From NCBI RefSeq assembly GCF_009707705.1, contig NZ_WLYX01000001.1, positions 992,001-1,056,000 of the forward strand: a stretch of DNA of 64,000 nucleotides, read 5' to 3'. The notes under the pieces are model-generated. The model was not told where the DNA came from. It was given only the letters and a program-made list of their open reading frames with translations, and ran no database searches. Positions 25,617 to 38,491 of the stretch are shown piece after piece. Every line of letters starts with the position of its first letter. Positions within the stretch are counted from its first letter, which is position 1. Made by a program: the position numbers and the translations under genes. The DNA comes from Paludibacterium denitrificans (lineage in GTDB: Bacteria > Pseudomonadota > Gammaproteobacteria > Burkholderiales > Chromobacteriaceae).

Positions 25617-26217
25617 TCAGGACAGGATGCGGAAAATCCGGTAGCCGACATACAGCCGGGTTTCCCGCAACAGGAACTTGGCCCAGCTGCCGGTGGTACT
25701 GAACCGGCTGGACAGCGTGGGTGACGGCGCGGCATTCAGCCCGAGATCATGCGCCATCAGCACCGCACGACGCATGTGCAGCGGGTCACTGACCAGCAAA
25801 AAGGTGCGGATACCAAATGGCCGGGTCAGGGTTTTGGCATTGTCGAGATTGGCCCAAGTGGTGCGGGACTGGTTTTCGGCCAACATGGCGGTCATCGGCA
25901 CACCGGCCTTGAGGGCATATTCACGCCCGACATCGGCTTCGGCGGGATAACCCGGCTGCGGCGTGCCTCCGGTAAAAACAATCCAGTGCACCTTGCCACT
26001 CTTATATAGAGTGACGGCATGTTTGATGCGCTCGCGAAACACCGGGGAGGGGCGATTGCCCCATGCCGCCGCACCCAACACCAAAGCGGCATCGGCACGC
26101 TCGTCAGGCAGCGATTTGCCGTAATCGATGATGCTCCAGTGCTGCATACAGGAAGCCAAGCAGCACCAGCAGCACGGCAATCAGAAAGCCTTTGCACATC
26201 AAACGAAGGTAAAGCAT
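25617..26217 (-). CDS. DUF218 (SanA/YdcF-like) membrane-anchored protein
   Basis: An N-terminal membrane helix (FLIAVLLVLLGFLYAAL) is followed by a DUF218 domain: DAALVLGAAAWGNRPSPVFRERI, HWIVFTGGTPQ, ADVGREYALKAGVP, NLDNAKTLTRPFGIRTFLLVSDPLHMRRAVLMAHDLG. About 200 aa. Members include SanA and ElyC, linked to envelope integrity; the exact role here is unknown. The frame slips once near 26130 between the helix and the domain. The start ATG at 26217 (or 26223) has no strong ribosome site. Confidence 0.78.
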
Positions 26218-26379
26218 GGGCATGACCGGGATAGACAAGCTGTTATTTTACCTGCTTATCCCCGGTTGCATTCAAGTCGCATCAAATGTTGTGTTATCGC
26301 ACATACGCTCCGCCGCCCCATTCTGGTCGGGGCCTATTTGGCACAAAAATCAAACAGTTGCTTGTGTGTGAGGGTCATA

Positions 26380-27602
26380 ATGTTTGATTTAGTACAAGGT
26401 TCTGCCAGAAACCCTGCGGCAGACTGCAACGATCAAAAAAACCATAACACCATGCACATCACCGATTACCTCTGGCAGCGCTTACAGGCGTTGCTCCCGG
26501 GTGAACTGGCGCCTCATGAGGCCAGCGGGCTGATCCGCCCTTGCGGCCACATGCCACTGATGCAACAACGGCGCGCACGCATGATCATCAATCGCGTCCG
26601 GTTGTTTGCCACGCTATTCGCCATCCTCACGCCATTGTGGATTGCCGTCGATACGCTCACGCTACCGTTCCCGCTCTGGCTGGAACTGGCTGCCCTGCGG
26701 CTGGTTGCCACACTGGCATTCGTGGCCCTGATCGTGTGGTATCCGCAAGAGAGCAGGCTGCGTAGCGCCTATCGCGGCATGGCAACACTGTTTGCCATAC
26801 CAACGCTGTTTTTTGTCGCTTCCCACCTCTTGTTGTCTCATTACCAGCTGGCGGGCGTTTCCGCCGCCATCGGTACCGGCTATGCCTTCTTGCCCTTTGT
26901 GCTACTGGCCGGTTTTGCCATCTTTCCCCTCACCCTGCTGGAAAACCTGGCGTTTGCCATGCCCATGCTGGCGGCTTTTGCCCGGCCGGACTGATGAACC
27001 TGTCGGTGGCGAGCTGGCCGTCACACAGTGGCCAGTTCTGGTTGTTGACGCTACTCACCGGCGTGGCCAGCCTGGCGAGCATGAGCCAGCTGGCGTTCAT
27101 CATCGCACTGGTCAATCAGGCCATCCGCGACCCGCTCACCGGCACTTTCTCACGCCGTAGCGGCAAGGAGTTGCTGGAGTTGCAGATGGTGTTTGCCCGG
27201 CGCAACCAGACGCCGCTGTCGGTGGCCTTTATCGATCTGGATCACTTCAAAAGCATCAATGACAACTTTGGTCATGGAGGTTGCGACAAGGTGTTGCAGC
27301 AACTGGCACCGGCCGTGGCGCAATGCATGCGTAGCGGCGATATTCTGGTGCGCTGGGGCGGTGAAGAGTTTCTGCTGTTGATGCCGGGCGCAAATCTGGC
27401 GCAGGCGGAACAGGCGCTGCAACGGCTGCGGCTGTATGGCTTGGGCAACCGTCCGGATGGCCAGCCGCAGACCGCCAGCATAGGGTTGGCCGAATGGCAG
27501 GCCGATGAGACGGACGACTGGCACCAGCTGGTGGAACTGGCGGATGAACGCATGTATCAGGCCAAGCAAGGCGGCCGGGACCGTATCGTCAGCCATCACT
27601 AA
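26380..27602 (+). CDS. Membrane diguanylate cyclase (GGEEF)
   Basis: About 408 aa. Five to six predicted membrane helices occupy residues about 60-225 (for example LFATLFAILTPLWIAV, LRLVATLAFVALIVWY, AFLPFVLLAGFAIFPL). A GGDEF-family domain follows (DPLTGTFSRRSGKELLELQ, SVAFIDLDHFKSINDNFGH, catalytic WGGEEFLLLM). An RxxD inhibitory site (RSGD) precedes the active site by five residues. The start at 26380 follows GAGGG; the ATG at 26452 is the alternative. One base is missing near 26987 (CCGGACTGATG for CCGGACCTGATG). Makes c-di-GMP; the signal is unknown. Confidence 0.85.
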
Positions 27603-27619
27603 GCCACGCTCCGGATAAT

Positions 27620-27653
27620 AAAAAAGCCGCACCCAATGGGAAGCGGCTTTTTT
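27620..27653. terminator. Bidirectional terminator between DGC gene and glycan operon
   Basis: AAAAAGCCGC and GCGGCTTTTTT form a stem of about 10 bp with T/A tails on both strands, between convergent genes. Confidence 0.88.
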
Positions 27654-27668
27654 CTGGCAGCAGGCTGG

Positions 27669-29551
27669 CTATTCGGCCATCGACGCCACCCAATCGTGGG
27701 TTTGCGGCGCGGCATGAAATTCATGCACCACCTGCTGCATCAGCGCAAAGGCGGCACGGGCGTCCTGCTGCTGGCAGGCCACGGCCAACTGCTGCATTTT
27801 TTCGGCCAACTCCTGCTGCTCCAGATGGTATTCCTGCGCCCGCAGAATACGGCTGTGATCAGTCGGCAACACGTTGTCGCCAATCAGCAGTTCTTCATAC
27901 AGTTTTTCGCCAGGACGCAGGCCGGAGAAGCGGATCTCGATATCGCCATGCGGATGCGCGTCGTCCTTCACTTCCAGCCCGGACAGGTGAATCATGCGCC
28001 GCGCCAGATCGGCAATCTTGACCGGCTGGCCCATGTCCAGCACGAACACATCGCCGCCCTCACCCATGGCACCGGCCTGAATCACCAACTGCGCAGCTTC
28101 CGGAATCGTCATGAAATAGCGGGTGATTTCCGGATGCGTGACCGTCACCGGGCCGCCACCGCGAATCTGCTGCTTGAACAGCGGCACCACCGAGCCGGAA
28201 CTGCCCAGCACGTTGCCAAAGCGCACCATGACAAACCGGGTGGTGCTGCCACGCGCATGACGCCCTTGCAGGCAGAGTTCGGCCAACCTTTTGGTGGCGC
28301 CCATGACGTTGGTGGGGCGCACCGCCTTGTCGGTGGAGATCAGCACAAAGGTGTCGACGCCGCAGTCTTCTGCCGCCCGCGCCGTGGTATCGGTACCAAA
28401 GGCATTGTTGAGAATACCGGCCACCGGGTTGTGTTCCACCATCGGCACGTGTTTATAGGCGGCGGCATGATAGACCGTGGACACCTGAAAGGCACGCAGC
28501 ACCTGGCACAACCGGTCGTAATCGGTGACGGAGCCGAGCAGTGCCACGCGCGGCACGTGCGGTGCCGTGACCGATAGCTCATGGTCGATGGCGTACAGCG
28601 CGTATTCGGACAACTCGAACAGCACGATGCGGGAGTCCGGTTCCGCACGATCTGGCGTACCAGCTCGGAGCCGATGGAGCCACCCGCGCCGGTCACCATC
28701 ACCACCTTGCCTTCGATATTGCGCGCCAGCAGCTCGGCACGCGGCGGCACCGGCTCACGGCCAAGCAGATCTTCAATCTCGACCTCTTTCAGTTCTTCGA
28801 CCTTGACTTCGCCGGACACCAGATCGGCCATGCCGGGCAGGCGTTTGATCGGCACGCGCAGGCTTTCCAGCCGTTCCAGAATTTCGCGCTGGCGGCCACG
28901 GCTGGCCGAGGGGATGGCCAGCAGAATGCTCTTGGCCTGTACTTCCTTGATCAGCGCCGCCAGTTCCGTGCTCGCGTGCACGGCCAGACCACGGAAGGTT
29001 TTGCGCCACAAATCGGCGTTGTCATCGACAAATGCCATCGGCCGGTATTCGCGCCCGGCCTGCAAGGCCAGCATCAGCTGGATACCGGCATGGCCCGCAC
29101 CATAGATGATGACGTGTTCACGCGGCGCATCCACCGCATCCAGCCGCCGCACCAGCCCGCGCAGCAGGAAGCGGCTGCCGCCGATGTAGGCCATGGCGAA
29201 CATCCAGAAGATGATGATGGAGGAACGCGGAAACGGCCCGATGCGCGCCATGACGATCACGCCGGTCAACACCAGCACCGCCAGCGTGACGCCGTAAAAC
29301 ACCGTGTAGACGATCTTGTCGTCCAGATACTTCAGCACCGCGCGATACAAGCCGAGCTTGACGAAAATGGGGATGACCCACAACGGCGGCACGATGAAGA
29401 TCCACAAATAGGCATCCAGCTTGGGGTCCCAGCTGCCGCCCAGCCGCAGGATGACGGCGCTCCACAGCGCCAGCGGCAACAACAGCGCATCCATCAGCGC
29501 CAGCAGCGCCATCTTGTTGTGACGCGAGAAGGAAAGCAGGTTTTCCAGCAT
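27669..29551 (-). CDS. Membrane nucleotide-sugar 4,6-dehydratase (PglF/WbpM/CapD type)
   Basis: About 628 aa. Four N-terminal membrane helices (residues about 12-135) precede a nucleotide-binding domain (VIIYGAGHAGIQL) and the catalytic short-chain-dehydrogenase domain (VTGAGGSIGSELVRQ, HAAAYKHVPMVE, STDKAVRPTNVMGATKR). The Met-Lys pattern instead of Tyr-xxx-Lys is typical of the inner-membrane UDP-GlcNAc 4,6-dehydratases. These make the 4-keto-6-deoxy sugar leading to bacillosamine-type residues. One frame slip near 28630. Last gene of the glycan operon. Its product is the logical substrate of the aminotransferase encoded two genes upstream. Confidence 0.9.
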
Positions 29552-29556
29552 GGTAA

Positions 29557-30217
29557 TTACCGTGTAACGATCTTCATGAGCGTAGCCAGAATGATACGGA
29601 TATCTTCGGCCAAGGTATGTGACTGCGCGTAACGCACGTAATAGCCCAGCTTCTCCGGCAGTATCTGTTCGATATAGGCACGCTCGGGATCTGCCGCCTG
29701 ACCGAGAATGTCGTTTTCGTCGATCATCCTGATTGATGCCCAGTCGGTAATGCCCGGCCGCACCGACAGCACCACATCACGCACATCGTCCGGATAGTGC
29801 GCCACGTATTTGGGCACTTCCGGCCGCGGCCCGACCAGACTCATATCGCCAAACAACACATCCAGCAGTTGCGGCAGCTCGTCCAGCTTGGTTTTGCGCA
29901 GCAGGCGGTTAAAGCGCCGGTGACGCGCGCATCGCTACCCACCGTCAGTTGGCCGTGGCGTTCGGCATTGACCTGCATGGTGCGGAACTTGTGGATACGG
30001 AACAGCACGCCGTTTCGGCCAACCCTGACCTGGCGGAAGAACACCGGACCGGGCGAATCCAGCTTGATCCACAGCGCCAGCAGCAACAGCAACGGCGCGA
30101 GCAGCAGCAGCCCGGCTCCGGCGGCGAGCAGGTCAAAACCACGCTTGAGCCAGCGCGAGCCGTGCGTGCGCGGGGCGCAGCAGGGCGGCAGGTGGCCGGG
30201 CTTGGAAGGCTGTGCAC

Positions 30218-30221
<4 letters not shown>
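29557..30221 (-). CDS. Initiating sugar-phosphate transferase (PglC/WcaJ-type)
   Basis: About 221 aa, the short monotopic phosphoglycosyl transferase type. One membrane helix (LLAAGAGLLLLAPLLLLLALWIKL) is followed by DSPGPVFFRQVRVGRNG, IHKFRTM, KTKLDELPQLLDVLFGDMSLVGPRPEVPKY. It transfers a sugar phosphate to undecaprenyl phosphate. The frame breaks at about 29911: GGCGCTTTAACC should be GGCGCCGGCTTTAACC (Gly-Ala-Gly-Phe-Asn). It overlaps the aminotransferase stop by ATGA. The Asp-Glu pair in KLDEL is the conserved catalytic pair. Confidence 0.9.
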
Positions 30222-31385
<1,164 letters not shown>

Positions 31386-31448
31386 GGTATTTGTCGTCCA
31401 TCAAGTAAGGCGCCGCCACGCCGGGCGCGCCAACAGTGGGTTATTCGC

Positions 31449-32681
31449 TTAATGCCAGCAGGCGTTGAGAAAACGCCGTGCCAAAATCCGGTAATCGTGA
31501 TTGGCCAGCACGTATTGCTTAAGCGGCGCCCATGCGCCCGCGGGAGTTGGGCGTCAGGGCCATCAGTTCGCGCACTGCGGTGGCAATCGCCGCCGGGTCT
31601 TCCGCTGCCACACTGAGGCCAGCGCCGGCATCCTTGACCATATCGTTGCCCGCCTCGACCGAGTGGATCACCGGTTTGCCCGCCATCAGGTAGTCAAACA
31701 GTTTGTTGGGGTTGATGCCGAAACGGTAGATCGGCAATTTGCGCCAGCCGATAAACAGCGCATCCATCTGCGCGAGGAACGCCGGGACGGCTCGCTTGGG
31801 AATGCTGTCGAGAAACTCGACATGCTGCAGGCCAAGTTGCCGGGCCTGCGCTTGCAGCGCCGCCTTGTCCGGGCCATCACCCACCAGCACAAACGTCACC
31901 GGCTGCTCCTGTAGCTGCGCGGCCGCCTGCAACAGGAAATCGAGCGCATTGGCCAGACCATGACCGCTTAACATAGCCGATCAGGAAACGCTTGTCGGCC
32001 TTGAGTTCGGCCAACCTTTGCACATGCGCGGCGGGCAGCGGCTGGCTGGCGCCCTGCCACTCGTCCACGTCCACGCCGTTGGGGATCACATGGTATTTTT
32101 CCGCCGCCATGCCATGCGCCATCATGTAATCCTTGGCACACGGCAGCATGGAAATGACGGTATCGGCTTTCTTGTAGCCAAAGTCTTCCGCCCACTGCAG
32201 CAAGCGGATGAACGGGTGTTTCGGGCTCATGCCACCCACTTCCACCGGGGTCAGCGGCCACAGATCGTGCACTTCGTACACCAGCCGCGCGCCGGTTTTG
32301 CTTAACGATGAAGGCGGCCGGGACGGTATCGAGCGGATAGGTGGACGAGGCAATGACCACATCCGGCCGCCAGGCTTGCAGATAGCGGCGCGACAGCCCC
32401 ATCAGCTTGCCGAGGAAACTGAAGATATTGATCACCCGCTTGAGGCCATTGCCCTGATAGGCCGGGGTTTTGCACCGGTATAACGGATGCCGTCGATGTC
32501 TTCGTCGCGGTATTTTTCGGCCAACTCGGGGTTGCTCTGGCGCAGGTGCGAGGTATCGGCCGCAACGATATTCACCTCGTGGCCTAAGCCCGTACCCACT
32601 CGCGCGCCAGATAATAGGGGCGAAACTCCATGCCGTGGCGCGGACTGCTTAAGCGTAGTGGTTGATGTAGAGAATTTTCAT
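31449..32681 (-). CDS. GT4 glycosyltransferase, WbuB-like
   Basis: About 410 aa. The start [20 protein letters not shown] followed by YYLAREWVRAGHEVNIV is very like WbuB-type L-fucosamine transferases. The C-terminal half carries the GT4 nucleotide-sugar site (VGDGPDKAALQAQA, YRFGINPNKLFDYLMAGKPV). At least five GCCGGC-type lesions: 31517-31524, about 31971, about 32301, about 32582 and 32647-32654. One A-run slip occurs near 32470. The start overlaps the stop of the preceding gene (ATGA). One of three consecutive GT4 enzymes; the sugar added is not predictable. Confidence 0.87.
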
Positions 32682-33776
32682 GATTTACGCAGCGCGTCGT
32701 ACAGGCGCACCAGTTTCAGTCCTTCTGCGGCCCAGCTGTATTTGTTCAGCACAGCCTGTTTGCCAGCGTCGCCCATGGTGCGCGCCAGCGTTTCATCCGA
32801 GAGCAGCCGGTTGATGGCGGCGGCGATGGCGGCCGGGTCTTGCGGGTCCACCAGCAGACCGCAGCCAGCGTCATCGACAATTTCGCGCCACACCGGAAAA
32901 TCCGACGCCACCACCGGCATGCCGGCGGCCATGTATTCAAACAGTTTGATCGGCAGCGCATCGACATAGTTGGGCGTGGGAAACAGCGTCACCAGCCCGA
33001 CTTTGCTGCGCGCCAACACGGCGGCCACGCCTTGGCGGTCGAGCACGCCCAGATCATTGACCCGTGCCCAGCCTTCGTGTTCCAGTTGGGCTTTCAAATC
33101 CGGCTCGCTCCACGGCCCGGCCAGATTCAGCCGGGTGTTGGTGTCCGGCAGCGCCGCGACAATCGGTTCGATGCCGCGAATACGGCTGATGCCACCGATG
33201 TAGCACACCTCGTTACGGCGGCTGTCCCACGCCGTGTCGCGCACCAGTTCTTCCAGAATGGGGAAGTTGCACACGTCGATGGCATTGGCACCCAGTTTGG
33301 CAAAACGCTCGCGGATATGTGGCGTGGAGGTGACGATGGCGTCAAAGCGGCGTGCCGACCAGTCTTCCAGCGTTTCAAAACTGCCGGACACCAGTGGCCG
33401 CACCATGCCGGGAATCCAGTGCTTGGCCAGAATCTGTCGCGGCACGTCTTCGTGCACGTCATACACCACCTTGATGCTTAAGCCTGTTTCAGGCGCAGCG
33501 CCGCCGGGATCAGTTCGGGATCGTGAAAATGTACCACGTCCGGCTGCAACGCCAGCGCGGCCTGATAGACACGCTTGACGGTGCCGGTCATGCGGGCAAA
33601 ACGCCCGCCGGTTTTTGGCCCGACATCGTGGAAACGTACGCCGCGGCGGATTTCCTCACCCTTGCCGTCGGCCACGATCAGCGTCACGTCATGGCTTCGG
33701 CCAACGTCACGCATTCCTTGACGAAGATACGGATGTCATAGCGCGGATGGGCACTGGTGAGATGGGCAATTTTCAT
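32678..33776 (-). CDS. GT4 glycosyltransferase
   Basis: About 367 aa. N-terminal acceptor domain ([24 protein letters not shown]), then [31 protein letters not shown] and the donor-site blocks [20 protein letters not shown] and [23 protein letters not shown] with the conserved glutamate pattern EYMAAG. Two lesions: 33476-33483 (GCTTAAGC for GCCGGC, QAGIKVVYD) and about 33690 (CCGG loss, LAEAGHDVTLI). Membrane association by surface contact is usual in the family. Confidence 0.87.
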
Positions 33777-33779
33777 GGT

Positions 33780-34902
33780 TCAACCTTGTTCCTGGCGGGC
33801 TGCAACGCCGCCCGTTTTGCCCTGACGGGCCAGCAGTTCGCGGTAAAGCGCGGCAAACGCCGCCATGTTGTCGGCATGCAGCGCCTTGGCTGGGACCAAT
33901 TCACGATTGATCGCCACGCTGCGCGCCAGCTGCTCATTATCCTCCGCCAGCGTCATGGCGCGCATCAGGCTGGGGGCGAGCTGGGCTACATCTTCGGCGA
34001 TGATGCCGTTGAGGCCGTCGATCACCCACTCGCCATTGGTTAAGCAGATTGGACAGCAGCGGCAGGCAGCCATGCCCCATGGCTTCCAGCAGGCTGATGC
34101 TGGTGGCGTCGGAGCGTGGCACACTGACAAATACCCGCGCCTGACGGTACAGCTGGTTCAGCACGTCACTGGAGACAAAACCGGTAAAGTCGACACGCCG
34201 CAACCCGAGGTTTTCGGCCAACCTTTTGAGGGCATCGGTTTCGCTGCCACTGGCCGCCACGGTCAGGGTCCAGTCGGCAAAGCGCGGATCGGCCTCCACC
34301 GCCGCCCAGCCACGCAGGATGGCGTCGATGCGATAAAGCGGCTTGTGTAGCTAAGACGACAGCACGTTGCGCGGCTTGGCCGCCAGATCTGGCGCGGCTA
34401 AGCAAGGCGTCGATACCATAATTGAGCAAACGGATCTGGCAGGATTCGCCAGCCAGCGCCCGGATGCGCGCGGCCATGTAGAGCGAATCGGAAGTGATCA
34501 CGTCGGCGGCCTTGAGGTTGGCGCGCACCATCTGCCGCATCAGCCGGTTACGTTCCGGCAGCAGCAACACGTCAGAGCCCCACGCCGTCAACACCAGCGG
34601 GATGCCACTGCCAGCCAAGGCGCGCTGGGCGTGCCAGGCCACGCTGTTGGCCTGATGCACATGCACCAGTCGCGGCTGGATTTCGGCCAACCAGTGCTGC
34701 AGCCGCCGCGCCGTACCGAGCGCCGCCGGGCGGAAGTCCACCCGCAGCACGTCTTTCAGGTTGGCGGGACGGCGCTCCGGCGGAACGTCGCCATTGCACG
34801 CCAGATAGAGTTCGTCCACATGCGGGGCAATACCGGCCAGATAGCGCCGGTATGCACCGAGGCCGAGCCGATGATCAGGATGCGCGTCGGACGCTCAGTC
34901 AC
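33780..34902 (-). CDS. GT4 glycosyltransferase
   Basis: About 375 aa. The start is the GTG at 34902 behind GGAGG, overlapping the end of the acyltransferase gene. N-terminal blocks: RILIIGSASVHTRRYLAGIAPHVDELYLA, then LVHVHQANSVAWHAQRAL. C-terminal donor site: VAASGSETDALKRLAENLGLRRVDFTGFV, SLLEAMGHGCLPLLSNLPANGEWV. Lesions: about 34041 (TGCTTAACC for TGCCGGCC on minus), about 34350 (in-frame TAG before the HKPLYRIDAIL block), about 34397 (GCTTAGCC for GCCGGCC, DALPAAPDLAA) and about 34852 (one C). Third of three adjacent GT4 genes. Confidence 0.84.
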
Positions 34903-35489
34903 GCGTCGCCTCCTCGCCGAGGCTTGATAAAACGTCTTGAGTTCGGGATAGCTGGTGAGCCATTCGGCATCGCCATCGCGCGTATCGCCCACCACCTTGG
35001 CCGGGTTGCTTAAGCCAGAATGGCAAAATCCGGATAGCTGCCCTTGGCCACATAGCTGAAGGCCGCCACCAGCGTGCCTTTGCCCAGTTCCACGCCCGGC
35101 ATCAGCACGCTGTGCGGGCCGATAAAGCTGTACGGGCCGATGCGCGAGGAGTGGCGCACGTAACCGACATGATTGCGCTGCCGCATATAGGCATCGCCAT
35201 ACAGGCGGATGGCAACATGGCTGGAATGGGTGAGCACCGACACATAGTTGGTGATCTGGCAGCCCTCACCGATGGTCAGGCCACCGGAGGCATCCACCAA
35301 ATTGAAATGGCCGATCCAGACGTTATCGCCAATCTGCAGCGAAGCCGGGCCTTCCAGCCGCGTCATGTTGGAAATGCGGGTGCGCGGCAACAGCGTGCCG
35401 TCATGGCGCCGGTAGCCGTATACCATGCGCGGGCCGATCCAGCGCGACAGCCGGAAACGGATACGGTTAAACCAGACAGTCCAATTCAT
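34895..35489 (-). CDS. Hexapeptide-repeat acyltransferase (LbetaH fold)
   Basis: About 198 aa. Left-handed beta-helix repeats are clear: RLEGPASLQIGDNVWIGHFNLVDASGGLTIGEGCQITNYVSV, ending in the usual SFIGPHSVLMPGVELGKGTLVAAFSYV, with the loop THSSHVAI. It probably O- or N-acetylates a sugar of the glycan made by this operon. The start overlaps the flippase stop. At 35008-35015 GCTTAAGC replaces GCCGGC (AILAGNPAKVVGDTRDG). As written, the gene then reads into the next GT gene without a stop. Restoring one A near 34937 gives a normal end, LGEEATRD, at 34895. Confidence 0.82.
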
Positions 35490-36757
35490 CGGGCAGCCTT
35501 GTAGAGCCAAGCAAAATAACAGAGAAAATAACCGGCCATCACCACCGACACCAGCTGAAAAGTCGGCACGGCCTGATGCCATAGCATGAAGCCGCCCCAC
35601 AAGGAACCAAGGAACAACGCCGACTGTACCAGCGAAAACAGAAACGCCGTACGCTGGCGCTGAATCACCGGCGGCACCATGCCCAGCGGCGAGGCCACAA
35701 AGTGGAACAGAATGAACAATGCCATGGCCTCGGCATACTGGCCAGCGGTATGCCAGTTGGGGCCAAATACCAAGGCAAACAATGGCTCGCTTAAGCAAAC
35801 TGGATCACCAGAAACGGCAGCAAGGCAAGGCAAGTGCCAGCATCATCTTGCGCAGAATCGGCCGCAATGGCTGACCCTGATTGCGCGCTTCGGCCAACTC
35901 GCGGTAAGCCACCTGCGCCACCGCCTGACCAATCAGGGCGGCCGGTAGTTTCAACACGCGCATCATCAGGCCATAAGCCCCCACCGCCGCGCTACCGGCC
36001 AGAACCGTCAGCACCGACAGCGTGATGGAATCCAGCAGCGCGGTAGACAGCGCATGCGGCGCATTGACACGGGGAAACTCGACGTATTCCCGCGCCACCT
36101 GCCACATGCCACGTCGGCTGACATCGCGCCACCAGCCCAGCTTCTGGCGGATATCCAGCCAGGTCTGCGCCACCAATGAACCGATCTGGCTTAAGCAAAC
36201 TGCCCCAGAATCAAGCCACCGGCACCGCCACCCAGCAAACCGCCCACCACCTGCGTGCTTAAGCCATGCTGAACGACTGCAGCATGCGGCCGCTGGCATT
36301 GGCCCGATAACGCCGGTGACGATTGTTCCAGTTGGTCCAGGGCTTGCATCAGCCCCGCCAGCAACAGCGACAGCGGCATCAGCAACAGCCAGTCTTCCAG
36401 TTCGGGCGTGCCCAAGTAATCCGCCAGCTGGGCGTGACCATCCAGCGCCAGCACCACGCCCACCAGAAGCGCCGGGGCAAACGAACAGAGCAGCGACAGG
36501 CCCATCAGGTTGCTTGCCTTGGTTTCTTCGGCAGGCAACACAATGGCCATTTCATAGCGCGCCGTCGCCAGCACCGCCAGCGACGACAACCACGACACAT
36601 ACACCGCCTGTACCCCCACGGCCTGCGGGGTATACAAGCGGGTAATCAACGGCGACGCCAGCAGCGGCACGATCTGTGCCACCGCAGCGCCGGTGACCAG
36701 CGTGATGATATGTTGCAGGAACGGGCTACGCCCGGAGTGCTTCAAGAATGGCAGCAT
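35486..36757 (-). CDS. Polysaccharide flippase (Wzx/MATE-like, 12 TM)
   Basis: About 422 aa, highly hydrophobic. The start is MLPFLKHSGRSPFLQHII, followed by regularly spaced helices (LVTGAAVAQIVPLLASPLI, LSLLLAGLMQALDQLEQ, LDSITLSVLTVLAGSAAVGAYGLM). The family signature is at the first helices and LYTPQAVGVQAVYV. It moves lipid-linked oligosaccharide across the inner membrane. Four lesions, three of them GCTTAAGC for GCCGGC (35789-35796 QFAGEPLF, 36189-36196 GQFAGQIG, 36257-36264 SMAGTQVV), plus slips near 35823 and 36312. The start sits 10 bp after the wbpE stop. Confidence 0.87.
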
Positions 36758-36764
36758 GCAGCGA

Positions 36765-37863
36765 TCAGGCCAGCGCGCTCTTGACGGCGGCGACGATGGC
36801 ATCCTGCGTGGCTTCATCCGAGGAACGGATGCATCGGCAGGCTCATTACCCGCTTGCCTGCCGCTTCGGCCACCGGGAAGCTGCCCTCGCCCAGACCCAG
36901 CGCAGCAAACGCCGGTTGCAGATGCAGCGGAATCGGGTAATGCACCGCCGTCGGCACGCCCGCTTCTTTCAGCTTGGCTTGTACCGCGTCGCGGTTGTCC
37001 ACCTCGATGGTGAACTGGGCATAGACATGGCCTTGCCCCTCGCCCACCACCGGTACGCGTGCCACGTCACCCAGCAAAGCGCTGTAACGCGCGCCAATGC
37101 GGCTACGCGCTTCCACTTCCTGCGGGAAACTCGGCAGCTTGGCCAGCAGCACGGCCGCCTGAATGGTGTCGAGGCGGCCATTGATACCGATCGCGGGATG
37201 GTGGTAGCGACGGTCCTGACCATGCAGGCGGATTTCGCGCATTTTCTTGGCCGGGGCATCGTCATTGGTAAAGCACGCCCCGCCATCGCCATAACAGCCC
37301 AACGGCTTGGACGGGAAGAAACTGGTGCACCCGATGGTGGACAGGCTACCGGAGCGCTTGCCGTGGTAGCTGGCACCAAAGCTTTGCGCACCGTCTTCGA
37401 TCACCGGCAGGCCATGCTTGGCGGCAATGGCATTGATGGCATCAAAGTCGGCACACTGGCCATACAAGCTCACCGGCATGATGGCACGCGTACGCGGCGT
37501 GATGGCGGCTTCCAGCTTGGCCGGATCAAGGTTGTAGCTGACCGGATCAATATCGACAAACACCGGCTTGGCACCGAGCAGAGCCACCATCTCGCCGGTG
37601 GCAATAAAGGTAAACGGCGTGGTGATCACCTCGTCGCCCGGCCCCACCCCCAGCGCCATCAGCGCCACTTGTAGCGCAGCCGTGCCATCGCACACACCGA
37701 TGGCGTGCTTGACGCCGACGAATTCGGCCAACCGGGTTTCCAGCTCGCTGACTTCCGGCCCCATGATGTACTGGCCATGATCCAGCACCGCGTGAATGCG
37801 GGCGTCGATATCGGCTTTCAGATGCTGGTACTGTGCTTTCAGATCAATGAACTGGATGCTCAT
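36765..37863 (-). CDS. wbpE: WbpE-type UDP-3-keto-GlcNAcA aminotransferase
   Basis: About 365 aa of the DegT family. PLP lysine in TSFFPSKPLGCYGDGGACF, plus IDLKAQYQHLKADIDARI, GDEVITTPFTFIATGE, VIEDGAQSFGA, and RLDTIQAAVL. The motif set and the neighbours wlbA, wbpD and wbpA point to the aminotransferase that makes UDP-GlcNAc(3NH2)A in the pathway to 2,3-diacetamido-2,3-dideoxy-uronic acid. One base is missing near 36822 (FLSDEATQDAIVAAVKSALA restores the C-terminus). The rest of the frame is clean. Confidence 0.9.
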
Positions 37864-37907
37864 CGTAATGTCCTTGGCCTGTTAAGCCCATGAGGCCGAC
37901 AGTGCAA

Positions 37908-38480
37908 TCAATGGGAAAGAGGCGTGCAGTGGTGACCACGCACTTCATAACGGATATGACAGGCCGGGCAGGTGTGCGTGCCAATATCATTGGGCAAGCG
38001 TTCGCCACAGGCGCACATCCAGCCCAAACGCCGCGCCGGGCTGCCCACCATCAGCGCATAGGCCGGTACATCGCGGGTCACCACGGCACCGGCGCCGATG
38101 AAGGCGTATTCGCCCACGGTATGCCCGCACACCACGGTGGCATTGGCGCCAATGGAAGCGCCCTTTTTCACCACGGTGCGGCGATATTCGTTCTTGCGGT
38201 TGATATGGCTGCGCGGATTGTTGACGTTGGTAAACACCATGCTCGGGCCGCAGAACACGTCATCTTCCAGCGTGACCGCGTCATAGATGGAAACGTTGTT
38301 CTGCACCTTGACGTTGTTGCCGATCAGCACGTCATTGCCGACAAACACGTTCTGGCCAAACGAACAGCGCTCGCCGATGCGCGCGCCGCCGCAAATGTGT
38401 ACCCAATGCCAGACACGGGTGCCTTCGCCAATCTGCGCACCCTCGTCGACGATGGCGGTGGGATGAATGTGATCACTCAT
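37908..38480 (-). CDS. wbpD: WbpD-type UDP-3-amino sugar N-acetyltransferase
   Basis: 190 aa, intact. A left-handed beta-helix acyltransferase: [44 protein letters not shown], the insertion [19 protein letters not shown], then [47 protein letters not shown]. This is diagnostic of WbpD/WlbB acetyl-CoA-dependent 3-N-acetyltransferases. A C-terminal extension carries cysteines (CACGERL, CPACHIR) that may bind a metal. It completes the diacetamido uronic acid. Confidence 0.92.
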   Translation of the reverse strand: MSDHIHPTAIVDEGAQIGEGTRVWHWVHICGGARIGERCSFGQNVFVGNDVLIGNNVKVQNNVSIYDAVTLEDDVFCGPSMVFTNVNNPRSHINRKNEYRRTVVKKGASIGANATVVCGHTVGEYAFIGAGAVVTRDVPAYALMVGSPARRLGWMCACGERLPNDIGTHTCPACHIRYEVRGHHCTPLSH

Positions 38481-38491
38481 GGAGCGCCCTC

